From an uncultured Alphaproteobacteria bacterium (lineage in GTDB: Bacteria > Pseudomonadota > Alphaproteobacteria > Rhizobiales > Rhizobiaceae), in the NCBI GenBank assembly GCA_929200335.1, contig CAKMZG010000001.1:8484-33804 (forward strand): DNA of 25,321 nt. The letters run 5' to 3'. The stretch's first letter is position 1, and every line of letters begins with the position of its first letter. Below the pieces are notes generated by a model. The model was not told where the DNA came from. It saw only the letters and a list, made by a program, of their open reading frames with translations, and made no database searches. Below are positions 7,151-15,209 of this stretch, piece after piece. Made by a program: the position numbers and the translations under genes.

Positions 7151-8062
7151 TTATGAACGATTAGTAGCGGTTAAACAGCGATAAAATAATGGCGTCAAGC
7201 CACAGGCTGCACGCGCGGTGTCATTAAAGGGTGGTTTTAAGGGGCCGCGAAAATGTTTTCGCACCAGTTTTTGAAAAGTATGAGCGGGTTGTTTGCCTTC
7301 ACGAGCGCATAAAAATCTAAACCATTTGGCTGCAATGGCAACGTGTTTTTGTTCATCTCTATAGATGATGGATAATATCTCTGCGCCCCTATGATTGCCT
7401 AGCTCTTGCAGTTTTAAGGTCATGCTGGGGGCAACGTCAAGTCCGCGTGCCTCTAAGATTAGCGGCACAACAGCTAGACGCACGGTGAGTGAATAATGGG
7501 TTTCTTGGGCTGCCTCCCAAAGGCCATCATGGGCTGGGAAGTCGCCATAGTTTGCACCCATATCTTGCAGATGATGACGAAGCAGTGAGAAATGTTTTGC
7601 CTCTTCTAGGGCAACTTGCACCCAACCGTCGTAAAAGGAACGCGGCATGGGCTCACGAGCAAAGCGCGCGATTACATCAAGAGCCAAATCAATAGCATTC
7701 AATTCAATATGCGCAAGAGAATGTAATAGAGCAATTTGCCCTTGCTTGCTATTGAGCTTGCGCTTTTTTACTTTCATGGGATGCACAAGCTCGGGCTTAT
7801 CCGGACGTCCAGGGCGTTCTGGTACAGAATTCTCAAGGGCAAATTTACCAGAAGGCGCAGTAAGTGAGAGTTGATGCGAGAACCATAGTTTAGCCATCTG
7901 CAAAGTGATTGCGATTTTTTCATCTAGCACTTTGCTTTTTAAGGCTGCGATGGCACCCGATTGCAGGGCACTGGGCAGGTTTATCTGTGGCAGACTTTCT
8001 AATAGGCCATCTGGCCATTCATCTTCAAGGGCGCGGCGAACGGTGTTATCAAGTGCAATCAT
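7151..8062 (-). CDS. DUF455 ferritin-like protein (probable di-iron)
   Basis: This 303-residue protein belongs to the DUF455 family by its hallmark stretches PERPGRPDKPELVHP (81-95), AHIELNAIDLALD (117-129), ALEEAKHFSLL, FPAHDGLWEAA and IYRDEQKHVA. The helical core holds a convincing ferritin-like carboxylate set: E120, then E154-x2-H157, E204 (EARGLDV), and E237-x2-H240. That is two ExxH pairs plus two lone glutamates, as in di-iron enzymes such as the tRNA hydroxylase MiaE. The biochemical role of DUF455 is not known to me, so none is assigned. The ATG at 8062 lies nine bases after the binding-protein gene stop, and the Shine-Dalgarno is weak, suggesting coupled translation. Confidence 0.9.
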   Translation of the reverse strand: MIALDNTVRRALEDEWPDGLLESLPQINLPSALQSGAIAALKSKVLDEKIAITLQMAKLWFSHQLSLTAPSGKFALENSVPERPGRPDKPELVHPMKVKKRKLNSKQGQIALLHSLAHIELNAIDLALDVIARFAREPMPRSFYDGWVQVALEEAKHFSLLRHHLQDMGANYGDFPAHDGLWEAAQETHYSLTVRLAVVPLILEARGLDVAPSMTLKLQELGNHRGAEILSIIYRDEQKHVAIAAKWFRFLCAREGKQPAHTFQKLVRKHFRGPLKPPFNDTARAACGLTPLFYRCLTATNRS

Positions 8063-8071
8063 AGCAGGATA

Positions 8072-9202
8072 TTATTCATTAATTTGGGTGGAAAAATGGT
8101 CATCTTGCCATTGCTGTAATTGATAAAGGTAGGGACTAGACTCACCGTTGTCATTAAATTTTATATTGCCTAAGATGGTGGGAAAATTACGCTGGCTTAA
8201 AGCATCATTGATATTATCTTCCTCTAGCGCGGAAATAGCAAGTTGCATTAAAGCATAGCCTAAGAGATGATAATCCTCCGCCTCTAAAGATTGTGATTTT
8301 AAAGTAGTAATCATATTTTGAGCGTTGGCAAGTTTGAGTAAGTCTGGGCGCATAATGGCAAAGAGGTTCTTGATGCCAGTGGGTAATTCGTTGCTTTCAT
8401 TGATAAAAGGGAGAATAGCCATTTCCTCCCCGCCAATAAGCTCTATATCAAGCCCTTGGGCTGCTATGTCCCTCGCAATGATGGCCACATCATTGGCTTC
8501 TCCTGCAACAAATGCACCTTTTATGCCGGCTTTTTTTAATCGGCGCACGAGGGCAGATTGTGCAGGCTGCAGCGGTCGAAAATTATCCACATGAATTGGA
8601 GTAATACCGCGCGCATCAGCAATAGAACGGATAGCATCAATAAAGTTGCGTGCTTCAATAGAACCATCATCAATTAAGGCATAGGGTTTGTTGTAAAACC
8701 TCTGCAACATAATGCTGGCGGTGGTTGAAATTTCTATTTTGCGATTGCCGCCAAAGGTGAAACTTTGCCATGCCATATCTTTTCTTGATTGTGCATGATG
8801 GGGGTGGCGAAGTGTTGGCGAAAGTGTTGGAATTTGTTTAGGCGCTAAGATTTCTTGTGCTGCGGAAAATGATTTATAGCACAGATTGCCTAAGATAATA
8901 TCTACTTGTGCTTGAACAAATTGGCGCGCTGCATTTTTACCCTGTTCAGCTTTACACTCATCATCAATGATTTTTAACTGAATGGTGGCGCTGTTGTTTT
9001 GTTTTTTATAGTCTTCTAAGGCTAGTTTTGCGGCAAACCTCATCTGTTCGCCCAGTTTTTGATAGGGGCCAGATAGGGGAAGCGATAGGCCAATTGTCTT
9101 TTTGCCCTCAGCGGCAATTGCGCTGATAGGCCCAAAAGGGCTATAGATAGTCAGCAAAAATAAAAATAAGCTGACTAAAAATTGGGGGGTTAAACTTCTC
9201 AT
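8072..9202 (-). CDS. Periplasmic substrate-binding protein, branched-chain amino-acid (type 1) class
   Basis: This 376-residue protein has an N-terminal signal peptide: a hydrophobic stretch of about residues 8-30 ending SAIAA before EGKKTIGLSLPLSGPYQKLG. The mature part has the type-1 periplasmic binding fold wording: GLSLPLSGP at the start, KLALEDYKK, KIIDDECKAEQGKNAARQF, and ILAPKQIPTLSPTLR in the first lobe. This resembles LivJ-type ABC transporter receptors. No permease or ATPase gene is adjacent, so it is an orphan receptor or a sensor-type protein. Its ligand is unknown. It heads a leftward unit with the DUF455 and M3 peptidase genes (gaps of 9 and 18 bases). An AAAAGAA stretch before the ATG is a modest ribosome-binding site. 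Confidence 0.82.
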   Translation of the reverse strand: MRSLTPQFLVSLFLFLLTIYSPFGPISAIAAEGKKTIGLSLPLSGPYQKLGEQMRFAAKLALEDYKKQNNSATIQLKIIDDECKAEQGKNAARQFVQAQVDIILGNLCYKSFSAAQEILAPKQIPTLSPTLRHPHHAQSRKDMAWQSFTFGGNRKIEISTTASIMLQRFYNKPYALIDDGSIEARNFIDAIRSIADARGITPIHVDNFRPLQPAQSALVRRLKKAGIKGAFVAGEANDVAIIARDIAAQGLDIELIGGEEMAILPFINESNELPTGIKNLFAIMRPDLLKLANAQNMITTLKSQSLEAEDYHLLGYALMQLAISALEEDNINDALSQRNFPTILGNIKFNDNGESSPYLYQLQQWQDDHFSTQINE

Positions 9203-9288
9203 GCGATTCTTTTAGCATATTTATGATAACAAAACAGTGATATTTTAATCCTAAAAATGGGGATTTACAATACTTCGGGAGCTTCACA

Positions 9289-10212
9289 GTGGCTGAAAAC
9301 AATCAAATGCCAACAACAATTGATGCAGTAGAAAAATTATTACTTGATAATAATTATGTGGGCGATAGGGCATTATCAACCGTATTATTCTTAGCCTTGA
9401 AAATGGGGCGCCCATTATTTTTAGAAGGTGAGGCTGGGGTTGGTAAGACTGAAATTGCTAAAGTTTTAGCCTCAGGTCTTGAGCGTCCTTTAATCCGATT
9501 GCAATGCTATGAGGGGTTAGATGTAAATTCTGCCGTTTATGAATGGAATTATGCTGCGCAAATGATGGAAATTCGTATGCGTGAGGCCAGCCAAGATAAA
9601 GATATCAAATCCATCAAAAAATCGGTTTTCAGCGACGAATTTTTAATCGAGCGCCCTTTGTTACAGGCGATCCGTGGTGAAAGTGGAAAAGCACCGATCT
9701 TGCTGATTGATGAATTGGATAGAACCGATGAAGCCTTTGAGGCATTTTTATTAGAAATTCTATCAGATTTCCAAATCACGATCCCTGAGCTTGGCACGAT
9801 TAAAGCCGAGGAGCCACCGATTGTGATTGTTACTACCAATCGCACCCGCGAAATTCATGATGCCTTAAAGCGCCGCTGCCTCTATCATTGGGTTGATTAT
9901 CCTGATGCTGCGCGTGAGATGGAAATAGTAAAGCGCAAGGTGCCAGAAATTTCTGATCAACTAAGCGCAGAGATTGTAGAATTTGTGCAGAGATTGCGAG
10001 ATCAAAATCTTTATAAAAATCCCGGTATTGCAGAGAGCCTTGACTGGGCTACCGCTTTGATTGAGTTGGATAAAATTGCTCTTGATCCGCAAGCCATCAC
10101 TGATACACTTGGTGTGTTGTTAAAGTATCAAGATGACATTGCTAAGATTGAAGGCGATCAAAGCACAAAGATTTTAAATTCTGTGAAATCCGAGCTTGCG
10201 GCTGCCTCATGA
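9289..10212 (+). CDS. MoxR-family AAA+ ATPase (CoxD-like)
   Basis: This 307-residue ATPase is the chaperone type that works with VWA proteins to insert metal centres. In CO dehydrogenase-type systems the homologue is CoxD. Walker A is GEAGVGKT (47-54). Walker B is ILLIDELDR with D141 and E142. Sensor 1 is VIVTTNRTREIHDALKRRC, and the C-terminal lid domain is complete. Translation starts at GTG 9289, supported by GGGAG seven bases upstream. Its stop overlaps the start of the VWA gene by four bases (ATGA), so the two products are probably made in balance and act as a pair. The promoter should lie in the 86-base divergent gap from the binding-protein gene. Confidence 0.92.
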   Translation: MAENNQMPTTIDAVEKLLLDNNYVGDRALSTVLFLALKMGRPLFLEGEAGVGKTEIAKVLASGLERPLIRLQCYEGLDVNSAVYEWNYAAQMMEIRMREASQDKDIKSIKKSVFSDEFLIERPLLQAIRGESGKAPILLIDELDRTDEAFEAFLLEILSDFQITIPELGTIKAEEPPIVIVTTNRTREIHDALKRRCLYHWVDYPDAAREMEIVKRKVPEISDQLSAEIVEFVQRLRDQNLYKNPGIAESLDWATALIELDKIALDPQAITDTLGVLLKYQDDIAKIEGDQSTKILNSVKSELAAAS

Positions 10213-11519
10213 TTTCAACTTCCTCTCAAAACCCATTTGTAACGCCAGCTAAAAATTTGAAAAATAGCTCAAAAAGCGGTGATGGCGACGGGCTTTTAAC
10301 ACAAAACCTTGTCTATTTCGCACGTGTTTTGCGTGATAGTGGTTTGCGGGTTGGGCCAGCGCTTGTTTTGGATGCTTTAGAGGCGTTAAAATATTCGGGC
10401 ATTTCAAATCGAGATGATTTTTATTGGGTGTTGCATGCAAATTTTGTAAAACGCCGCGAAGATCACGCAACCTTTCATGAAGCCTTTCAGGTTTTCTGGC
10501 AGAGCCGTCAATTGATGGAAAAACTCATTGAGATGCTCTCTCCAGTAGTGCAAAACTCCAATCAAGAAGAAGAGCAAAAAAAAGCTGCATCGCAACGGGT
10601 AGACGAAGCTTTTCGTCAAAATAAAGAGGAACAAAAAGAAGAGCCGCCAGAACCAGAAGAAGTGGAATTTGATGCTCAATTTACCGTATCAGGCCGCGAG
10701 GTTTTAAAGAGTAAGGATTTTGCCATGATGAGCGTGGCAGAATTGGATGAAGCTCGAGAAGCAATGCGCGGGTTTCAACTTTTTGATGAAAAGCAAAAGA
10801 CACGGCGCTTCATGCCAATCCATCATGCGAAAATCTGGGACGCAAGGAAGATGATGCGCGATGGTTTACGCTCAGGCGGTGATTTGATTTTACCAAAATA
10901 TAAAAAACACCGTGAGCAATTGCCTCCCTTTGTGGTGCTTGTTGATATCTCTGGATCTATGAGCCAATACAGCCGTATGTTTTTGCATTTTTTACATGCC
11001 CTTATGGATAAAAGACGTGATATGCATGTGTTTTTATTTGGCACAAGACTAAGCAATGTGACCCGTGCTTTGAAAATGAAAGATCCCGATGAGGCGATTT
11101 TAGAGGTCACGGATCAGGTAGAAGACTGGGAAGGCGGCACACGTATTGCTGATGCCATTGGCAAATTTAATCGCCAATGGTTGCGCCGTGTACTTTCTCA
11201 AAAATCAACGCTTTTGATGATTACAGATGGCTTAGAGCGCGATAGCGATGGCGGTCTAGAAAAACTTAGTTTTGAAATGGATCGGTTACATCGTTCATGC
11301 AAGCGGTTGGTATGGCTTAATCCCTTATTGCGCTTTGATGAATTTGAGGCACGTGCAAGCGGTATTCGCACTATTATGCCTCATGTGGATGAATTTAGGG
11401 CAATACATTCACTTGATGCCTTGTCATCTTTGTGTCAGGCCTTATCTAAGGGTAATCAAACACAGAATAATTTAAAGGCAAAGCATAATAATATGCAACA
11501 AACTATGGCGGCAAATTGA
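10209..11519 (+). CDS. VWA-domain protein, CoxE-like
   Basis: This 436-residue partner of the MoxR ATPase has a von Willebrand A domain in the C-terminal half. The MIDAS metal site reads VDISGSMSQYSRMF with D246, S248 and S250. Downstream come LFGTRLSNVTRAL and the threonine loop WEGGTRI, then LLMITDGLERD. A highly charged linker rich in glutamate and lysine (about 115-155) separates an N-terminal helical region from the VWA domain. In the CODH family, CoxE with CoxD helps assemble the Cu-S-Mo active site, and the same pair is found with other Mo hydroxylases. The ATG overlaps the moxR stop by four bases, and the next gene begins nine bases after its stop. Confidence 0.92.
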   Translation: MISTSSQNPFVTPAKNLKNSSKSGDGDGLLTQNLVYFARVLRDSGLRVGPALVLDALEALKYSGISNRDDFYWVLHANFVKRREDHATFHEAFQVFWQSRQLMEKLIEMLSPVVQNSNQEEEQKKAASQRVDEAFRQNKEEQKEEPPEPEEVEFDAQFTVSGREVLKSKDFAMMSVAELDEAREAMRGFQLFDEKQKTRRFMPIHHAKIWDARKMMRDGLRSGGDLILPKYKKHREQLPPFVVLVDISGSMSQYSRMFLHFLHALMDKRRDMHVFLFGTRLSNVTRALKMKDPDEAILEVTDQVEDWEGGTRIADAIGKFNRQWLRRVLSQKSTLLMITDGLERDSDGGLEKLSFEMDRLHRSCKRLVWLNPLLRFDEFEARASGIRTIMPHVDEFRAIHSLDALSSLCQALSKGNQTQNNLKAKHNNMQQTMAAN

Positions 11520-11527
11520 GGTAGCAT

Positions 11528-11842
11528 ATGAATGAAGATCCATTGAAAATCGCACAAGGTTGGTTGGCAGATGGTCGCGATGTCGCCTTGGCAACTGTCA
11601 TTGAAACTTGGGGATCTGCGCCACGAAAAACTGGAAGTCATTTGGTGATTGATGGTGAAGGTAATTTTGAAGGTTCTGTCTCTGGTGGATGTGTGGAGGG
11701 TGCAGTTGTTTATGGTGCAATGGATGTGATTGAAAGCGGTAAACCTCAAGTTTTAGAATTTGGCGTAGCAGATGAAACTGCTTGGGAAGTAGGGTTAAGC
11801 TGCGGTGGTAAGGTTATGGTTTATTTGGAGAAAATAAAATGA
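11528..11842 (+). CDS. XdhC/CoxI N-terminal-domain protein
   Basis: This 104-residue protein consists only of the XdhC_CoxI domain. Visible signatures are VALATVIETWGSAPRKTGSH, GSVSGGCVEGAVVYGA and GLSCGGKVMVYLE. The conserved cysteines are in SGGCVEG and LSCGGK. XdhC binds molybdenum cofactor and hands the sulfurated form to xanthine dehydrogenase-type enzymes. CoxI/CoxF variants serve CO dehydrogenase-like hydroxylases. Full XdhC proteins join this domain to a Rossmann-like domain, which here is supplied by the next gene. The stop overlaps the next ATG by four bases, suggesting the two halves form one complex. AGGTAG upstream acts as the ribosome-binding site. Confidence 0.9.
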   Translation: MNEDPLKIAQGWLADGRDVALATVIETWGSAPRKTGSHLVIDGEGNFEGSVSGGCVEGAVVYGAMDVIESGKPQVLEFGVADETAWEVGLSCGGKVMVYLEKIK

Positions 11843-12513
11843 AACATGATATATTATCAGAGGTCTTATCTTTGCGAGAACAACGCATTGCTTGCGCGGT
11901 GATAACTCATATTGAAACCGGTGAGCAGATTTTATGGCAGAAAGATAAGGTGCTAAGTGATGCTTTACAGGTGCCATTTGAACAGGCTTTAAGAGCTAGA
12001 AAATCTCAAAGGATTGAAACCGAAGCGGGGCAATATTTTATCAATCTCTATTTGCCAGAACCGCGTATGGTTATCATTGGAGCTGTGCATATTGCGCAAG
12101 CTTTAGTTAGCATGGCAAAATTATCAGACTATGAGATTATTATTATTGACCCGCGTACCGCTTTTGCAACACAGGAACGTTTTCCTGATGTGACGCTTTA
12201 TGGTGAATGGCCGCAAGATATTTGGGATAATGTGAAGTTGGATGCTCATACTGCATTAATTGCACTTACCCATGATCCCAAAGTAGATGATTGGCCTTTG
12301 CAAAAAGCACTTGAGGCTGATTGTTTTTATGTGGGAGCTTTGGGCAGTCGCAAAACCCATGGCAAGCGTTGTGAGCGGTTAGCTGCTTCGGGTGTAAGTG
12401 AGACTGCACTTGAACGCATTCATGCGCCCATTGGGTTAAATATTGGTGCAAGTAATCCCGTAGAAATTGCTGTGGCTATTTTAGCCCAAGTGATTGAAGC
12501 ACACAGAATATAG
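11839..12513 (+). CDS. XdhC-family protein with C-terminal Rossmann domain
   Basis: This 224-residue protein starts within the previous stop codon (ATGA overlap). Residues 1-70 resemble a degenerate XdhC-like beta region. From about residue 75 the XdhC_C Rossmann domain is clear: RMVIIGAVHIAQAL, IIIIDPRTAFATQERFP, ALIALTHDPKVDDWPL, YVGALGSRKTHGKR, and IGLNIGASNPVEIAVAILAQ. The role inferred from the family is Mo-cofactor binding, sulfuration or insertion into a molybdenum hydroxylase, together with the 104-residue partner. NAD(P)-type binding is suggested by the fold but the glycine pattern (IGAVHIA) is atypical, as usual in XdhC. About 40 bases separate it from the fusion gene downstream. 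Confidence 0.88.
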   Translation: MKHDILSEVLSLREQRIACAVITHIETGEQILWQKDKVLSDALQVPFEQALRARKSQRIETEAGQYFINLYLPEPRMVIIGAVHIAQALVSMAKLSDYEIIIIDPRTAFATQERFPDVTLYGEWPQDIWDNVKLDAHTALIALTHDPKVDDWPLQKALEADCFYVGALGSRKTHGKRCERLAASGVSETALERIHAPIGLNIGASNPVEIAVAILAQVIEAHRI

Positions 12514-12554
12514 TGGAATATAATTAGAATATAAATTGAGCTGGGGCAGGCGAT

Positions 12555-14198
12555 ATGAAATTTGGTGAAACAGAATTAAAAGACTGCCTTGGCGCTTATT
12601 TAGCCCATAGTTTTGTGCAAAATAATCTACGCATAAAAAAAGGAACTCAGCTGGATGAGGTGCATCTTAACCAGTTAAGTCAATTAGGTGTTCAATCGCT
12701 CGTTGTTGCGCGTCTTGATGAGGGGGATTTGCATGAAGATGAGGCGGCTAATCTTTTGGGCGATTTATGTACCACATCTGAAATCAGGCGCGAGGAAGCT
12801 TTTACGGGACGAGTGAATTTTTATGCCAAGTCCAGTGGTATGTTTGTGCCAAATGCAGAGCTGGTTGCAAGTTTTAACAAGGTTCATCCAGCAATCACGC
12901 TTGCAACCTTAGAAACCCAAACGCCCGTTGAAGCGGGGCGGATGATAGCAACTTTGAAAATTATTCCCTTCGCAGCACCAAAATCTGCTTGTAATGAAAT
13001 TACAAAAAAATTGGAAAAAAATACTTCTGCCGACTTACTGGCTCTAAAGCTTTTTGAAAAAACGCGCGTTGGTTTAATTGCAACGAGATTGCCTCATCTC
13101 AAACAATCTACCATGGATAAAACGGTAAATGTTTTGCGTCAACGACTTGAATTCGCTGGGGCGGAATTGGTTAAATCCATTGAGGTTGATCACCAAGTGG
13201 GAGAGTTGAAAAATGCCATTCAGTCCATGGCCAACCAAAGCAATGAAAATGATTTGGATGCTTTGATTATTTTTGGTGCATCAGCAACCATTGATGATCA
13301 AGACGTTGTGCCTTTGGCTTTGTTTAAAGCTGGTGGAGAGGTGGAGCGTTTTGGTATGCCGGTCGATCCGGGTAATCTGTTGGTATTAGGTAGCCTTGGG
13401 AGCTTGCCTGTGATTGGTGCGCCGGGCTGTGCGAGAAGTCCCGCAGAAAATGGATTTGATTTTGTGCTTTATCGGTTGTTGAGCGGGCAGGCTGTTTTAG
13501 ATTATGATATTGCTCAAATGGGCGTTGGCGGCTTGCTAAAAGAAATTCATTCACGCCCACAACCTAGGGAAAGTCATTGGGATACACCGTCCATGGAAGC
13601 ATCAACACCCAAAATTGCAGCGCTTGTTCTATCCGCAGGGCAATCGCGACGCATGGGCGAAGAAAATAAGTTGCTCTTGCCCTATAATAATAAGCCCATG
13701 GTTTCTCATGCGGTGGAGGCCGCGCAAAACTCACTTTGTGATAAAGTTTTTGTGGTAACAGGACATCAGGCAGATCAAGTTAAAGCTGTATTGCAAAACT
13801 ATGATGTGGAATTTGCCCATAATGAAGACTTTAATACGGGTCTTTCTACCTCTATTCGTGCTGGTATTAAGCAAGTGGGCGAAGATTACGATGGGGTCAT
13901 TGTTTTGCTTGGGGATATGCCATTGGTGAGCAGTGAGATGATCAATCAAATGATAGAGAAATTCGATCAAGCAGCGGGAATTACCATTGTTCAAGCCGCC
14001 CATGATGGCAAGGGCGGCAATCCTGTGCTTTGGGGAGTGCAGTATTTCGAAGCGCTGTTAAACCTTGAAGGCGATATAGGTGCAAGGCCTTTGATAGCGC
14101 GATATGAGAGCGCTTTAACCCAAGTAGAATTAGGGGCTGCCGTTTTTCTTGATGTGGATACTAAACAAGCTTTTGCTGAATTAACTGAAAAGAAATAA
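12555..14198 (+). CDS. Molybdopterin-binding / MobA-MocA-like NTP-transferase fusion protein
   Basis: This 547-residue two-part protein combines two domains. Residues about 1-340 form a MoeA/MogA-like molybdopterin-binding region, with RVGLIATRLP at 171 and PGNLLVLGSLG, APGCARSPAENGFD as the family fingerprint. Residues about 355-545 are a MobA-like nucleotidyltransferase. It begins LVLSAGQSRRMGEENKLLLPY (L357 onward), with the GDMPLV acidic motif for metal-nucleotide binding and GGNPVLWG further on. MocA-type transferases join CTP to molybdopterin to make MCD, the cofactor of CO dehydrogenase and xanthine-dehydrogenase-like hydroxylases. Residues SAGQSRRMG fit MocA/MobA, but CTP versus GTP choice cannot be settled here. 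The context of XdhC and CoxDE homologues favours MCD. It is last in the five-gene cluster. Confidence 0.9.
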   Translation: MKFGETELKDCLGAYLAHSFVQNNLRIKKGTQLDEVHLNQLSQLGVQSLVVARLDEGDLHEDEAANLLGDLCTTSEIRREEAFTGRVNFYAKSSGMFVPNAELVASFNKVHPAITLATLETQTPVEAGRMIATLKIIPFAAPKSACNEITKKLEKNTSADLLALKLFEKTRVGLIATRLPHLKQSTMDKTVNVLRQRLEFAGAELVKSIEVDHQVGELKNAIQSMANQSNENDLDALIIFGASATIDDQDVVPLALFKAGGEVERFGMPVDPGNLLVLGSLGSLPVIGAPGCARSPAENGFDFVLYRLLSGQAVLDYDIAQMGVGGLLKEIHSRPQPRESHWDTPSMEASTPKIAALVLSAGQSRRMGEENKLLLPYNNKPMVSHAVEAAQNSLCDKVFVVTGHQADQVKAVLQNYDVEFAHNEDFNTGLSTSIRAGIKQVGEDYDGVIVLLGDMPLVSSEMINQMIEKFDQAAGITIVQAAHDGKGGNPVLWGVQYFEALLNLEGDIGARPLIARYESALTQVELGAAVFLDVDTKQAFAELTEKK

Positions 14199-14354
14199 GT
14201 GGCTAAATAGGCTTGCGTCCGTGATCTAACTATTATAGGTAAGTTTTGCAAAGATCTTTGGGATGATTTAGCTTGTGCTATTTTCGTGCAATGGCTAATT
14301 GAAGTCAAAATATTGCCCAGTACTCACGGGCTGTTAAACTTAACAGGAACTCTT

Positions 14355-15047
14355 ATGGTTGATTTAAAGAATAAATCTGGTGATACGATTGAAGCACGTA
14401 AAGCAATGGTAGATTGTCAATTGCGCACTTGTGGTGTTACTGATCATGAAGTGTTGCGGGCTTTTGGCCGTATTCCACGAGAAAAATTTGTTCCAAAATC
14501 ACAGACTGAACTTGCTTATCTTGATACTTGCTCAAGGGTTCAATCCTTAGAAGATCCATCTCAAGACCGGTATATCATGGCGCCTGCAGCAATGGCTAAA
14601 TTGGTTGAATTGGCAGAGCCAACAAAATCTGACGATGTTTTGGATGTGGCTTGTGCAAGCGGTTATTCTTCAGCAATTTTGGCTCAAATGGTCAATGCTG
14701 TTGTCTCAATTGAAAGCGACAAAGATCTTGCTGTATGGGCTAATGAAAATTTGAATGAGTTGGGAATCGATAATGCCGTTGTTGTAAGTGGCGAGCAAGA
14801 AAAAGGCTATCCTAATGAGGGGCCTTACGATTTGATTTTTATCAATGGTGCCATTGAAGAAGTGCCCGAGGTCTTTTTTGATCAGTTAAAAGATGGTGGC
14901 CGTTTAGTTGCTATTATCGGCAATGGTAATAATGCACAAGCTACACGTTTTACAAAAAACAACGGTAGTATTAGTGCCTATATTGCTTTCAATTATGCTT
15001 GCAAACCTTTGCCTGGATTTGAAAAGGCAGCAGAGTTTACATTCTAA
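14355..15047 (+). CDS. Protein-L-isoaspartate O-methyltransferase-like protein
   Basis: This 230-residue SAM-dependent methyltransferase is of the PIMT type, which repairs isoaspartyl residues in aged proteins. The PIMT-typical PREKFVPKS (41-49) is followed by the substrate segment RYIMAPAAMAKLVELA. Motif I is DVLDVACASGYSSAILA (about 94-110), ending in the acidic SIESD. Motif I departs from the usual E(I/V)GTGSGYQ: it has D-V-A-C-A-S-G-Y, and ISQP is replaced by IMAP. Rhizobial copies beside tolC are often divergent, so catalytic activity is uncertain. The open frame begins at 14286, but ATG 14355 is preceded by AGGA (14345-14348) and fits the family start. It lies upstream of tolC as in Rhizobium and Brucella. 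Confidence 0.85.
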   Translation: MVDLKNKSGDTIEARKAMVDCQLRTCGVTDHEVLRAFGRIPREKFVPKSQTELAYLDTCSRVQSLEDPSQDRYIMAPAAMAKLVELAEPTKSDDVLDVACASGYSSAILAQMVNAVVSIESDKDLAVWANENLNELGIDNAVVVSGEQEKGYPNEGPYDLIFINGAIEEVPEVFFDQLKDGGRLVAIIGNGNNAQATRFTKNNGSISAYIAFNYACKPLPGFEKAAEFTF

Positions 15048-15105
15048 TTTTATAGCTTTATTTAAGTTTATTACAGAAAATTAATTATAGACGCACCAAA
15101 TTCAA

Positions 15106-15135
15106 TTTACTCGCATAGCTCTTATCTGTTATAAT
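15106..15135 (+). promoter_or_regulatory. Candidate sigma-70 promoter for tolC
   Basis: A perfect -10 TATAAT occupies 15130-15135, with TTTACT (15106-15111) 18 bases upstream as a fair -35. Transcription would begin near 15142 and give a leader of about 230 bases that includes the long hairpin. Confidence 0.45.
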
Positions 15136-15168
15136 CCGTTACATGTTAGTTCTTTTAGAGCATCATGC

Positions 15169-15186
15169 AGCTGAATGAATTCAGCT
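15169..15186. promoter_or_regulatory. Inverted repeat, candidate operator upstream of tolC
   Basis: AGCTGAAT (15169-15176) and ATTCAGCT (15179-15186) form a perfect 8-bp dyad with a two-base centre. It lies about 35 bases downstream of the TATAAT. The spacing suits a dimeric repressor such as a TetR- or MarR-type regulator of an efflux gene, but no such regulator is encoded nearby. Confidence 0.35.
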
Positions 15187-15209
15187 TGACGCTTTAGATT
15201 CTTTTAGTT

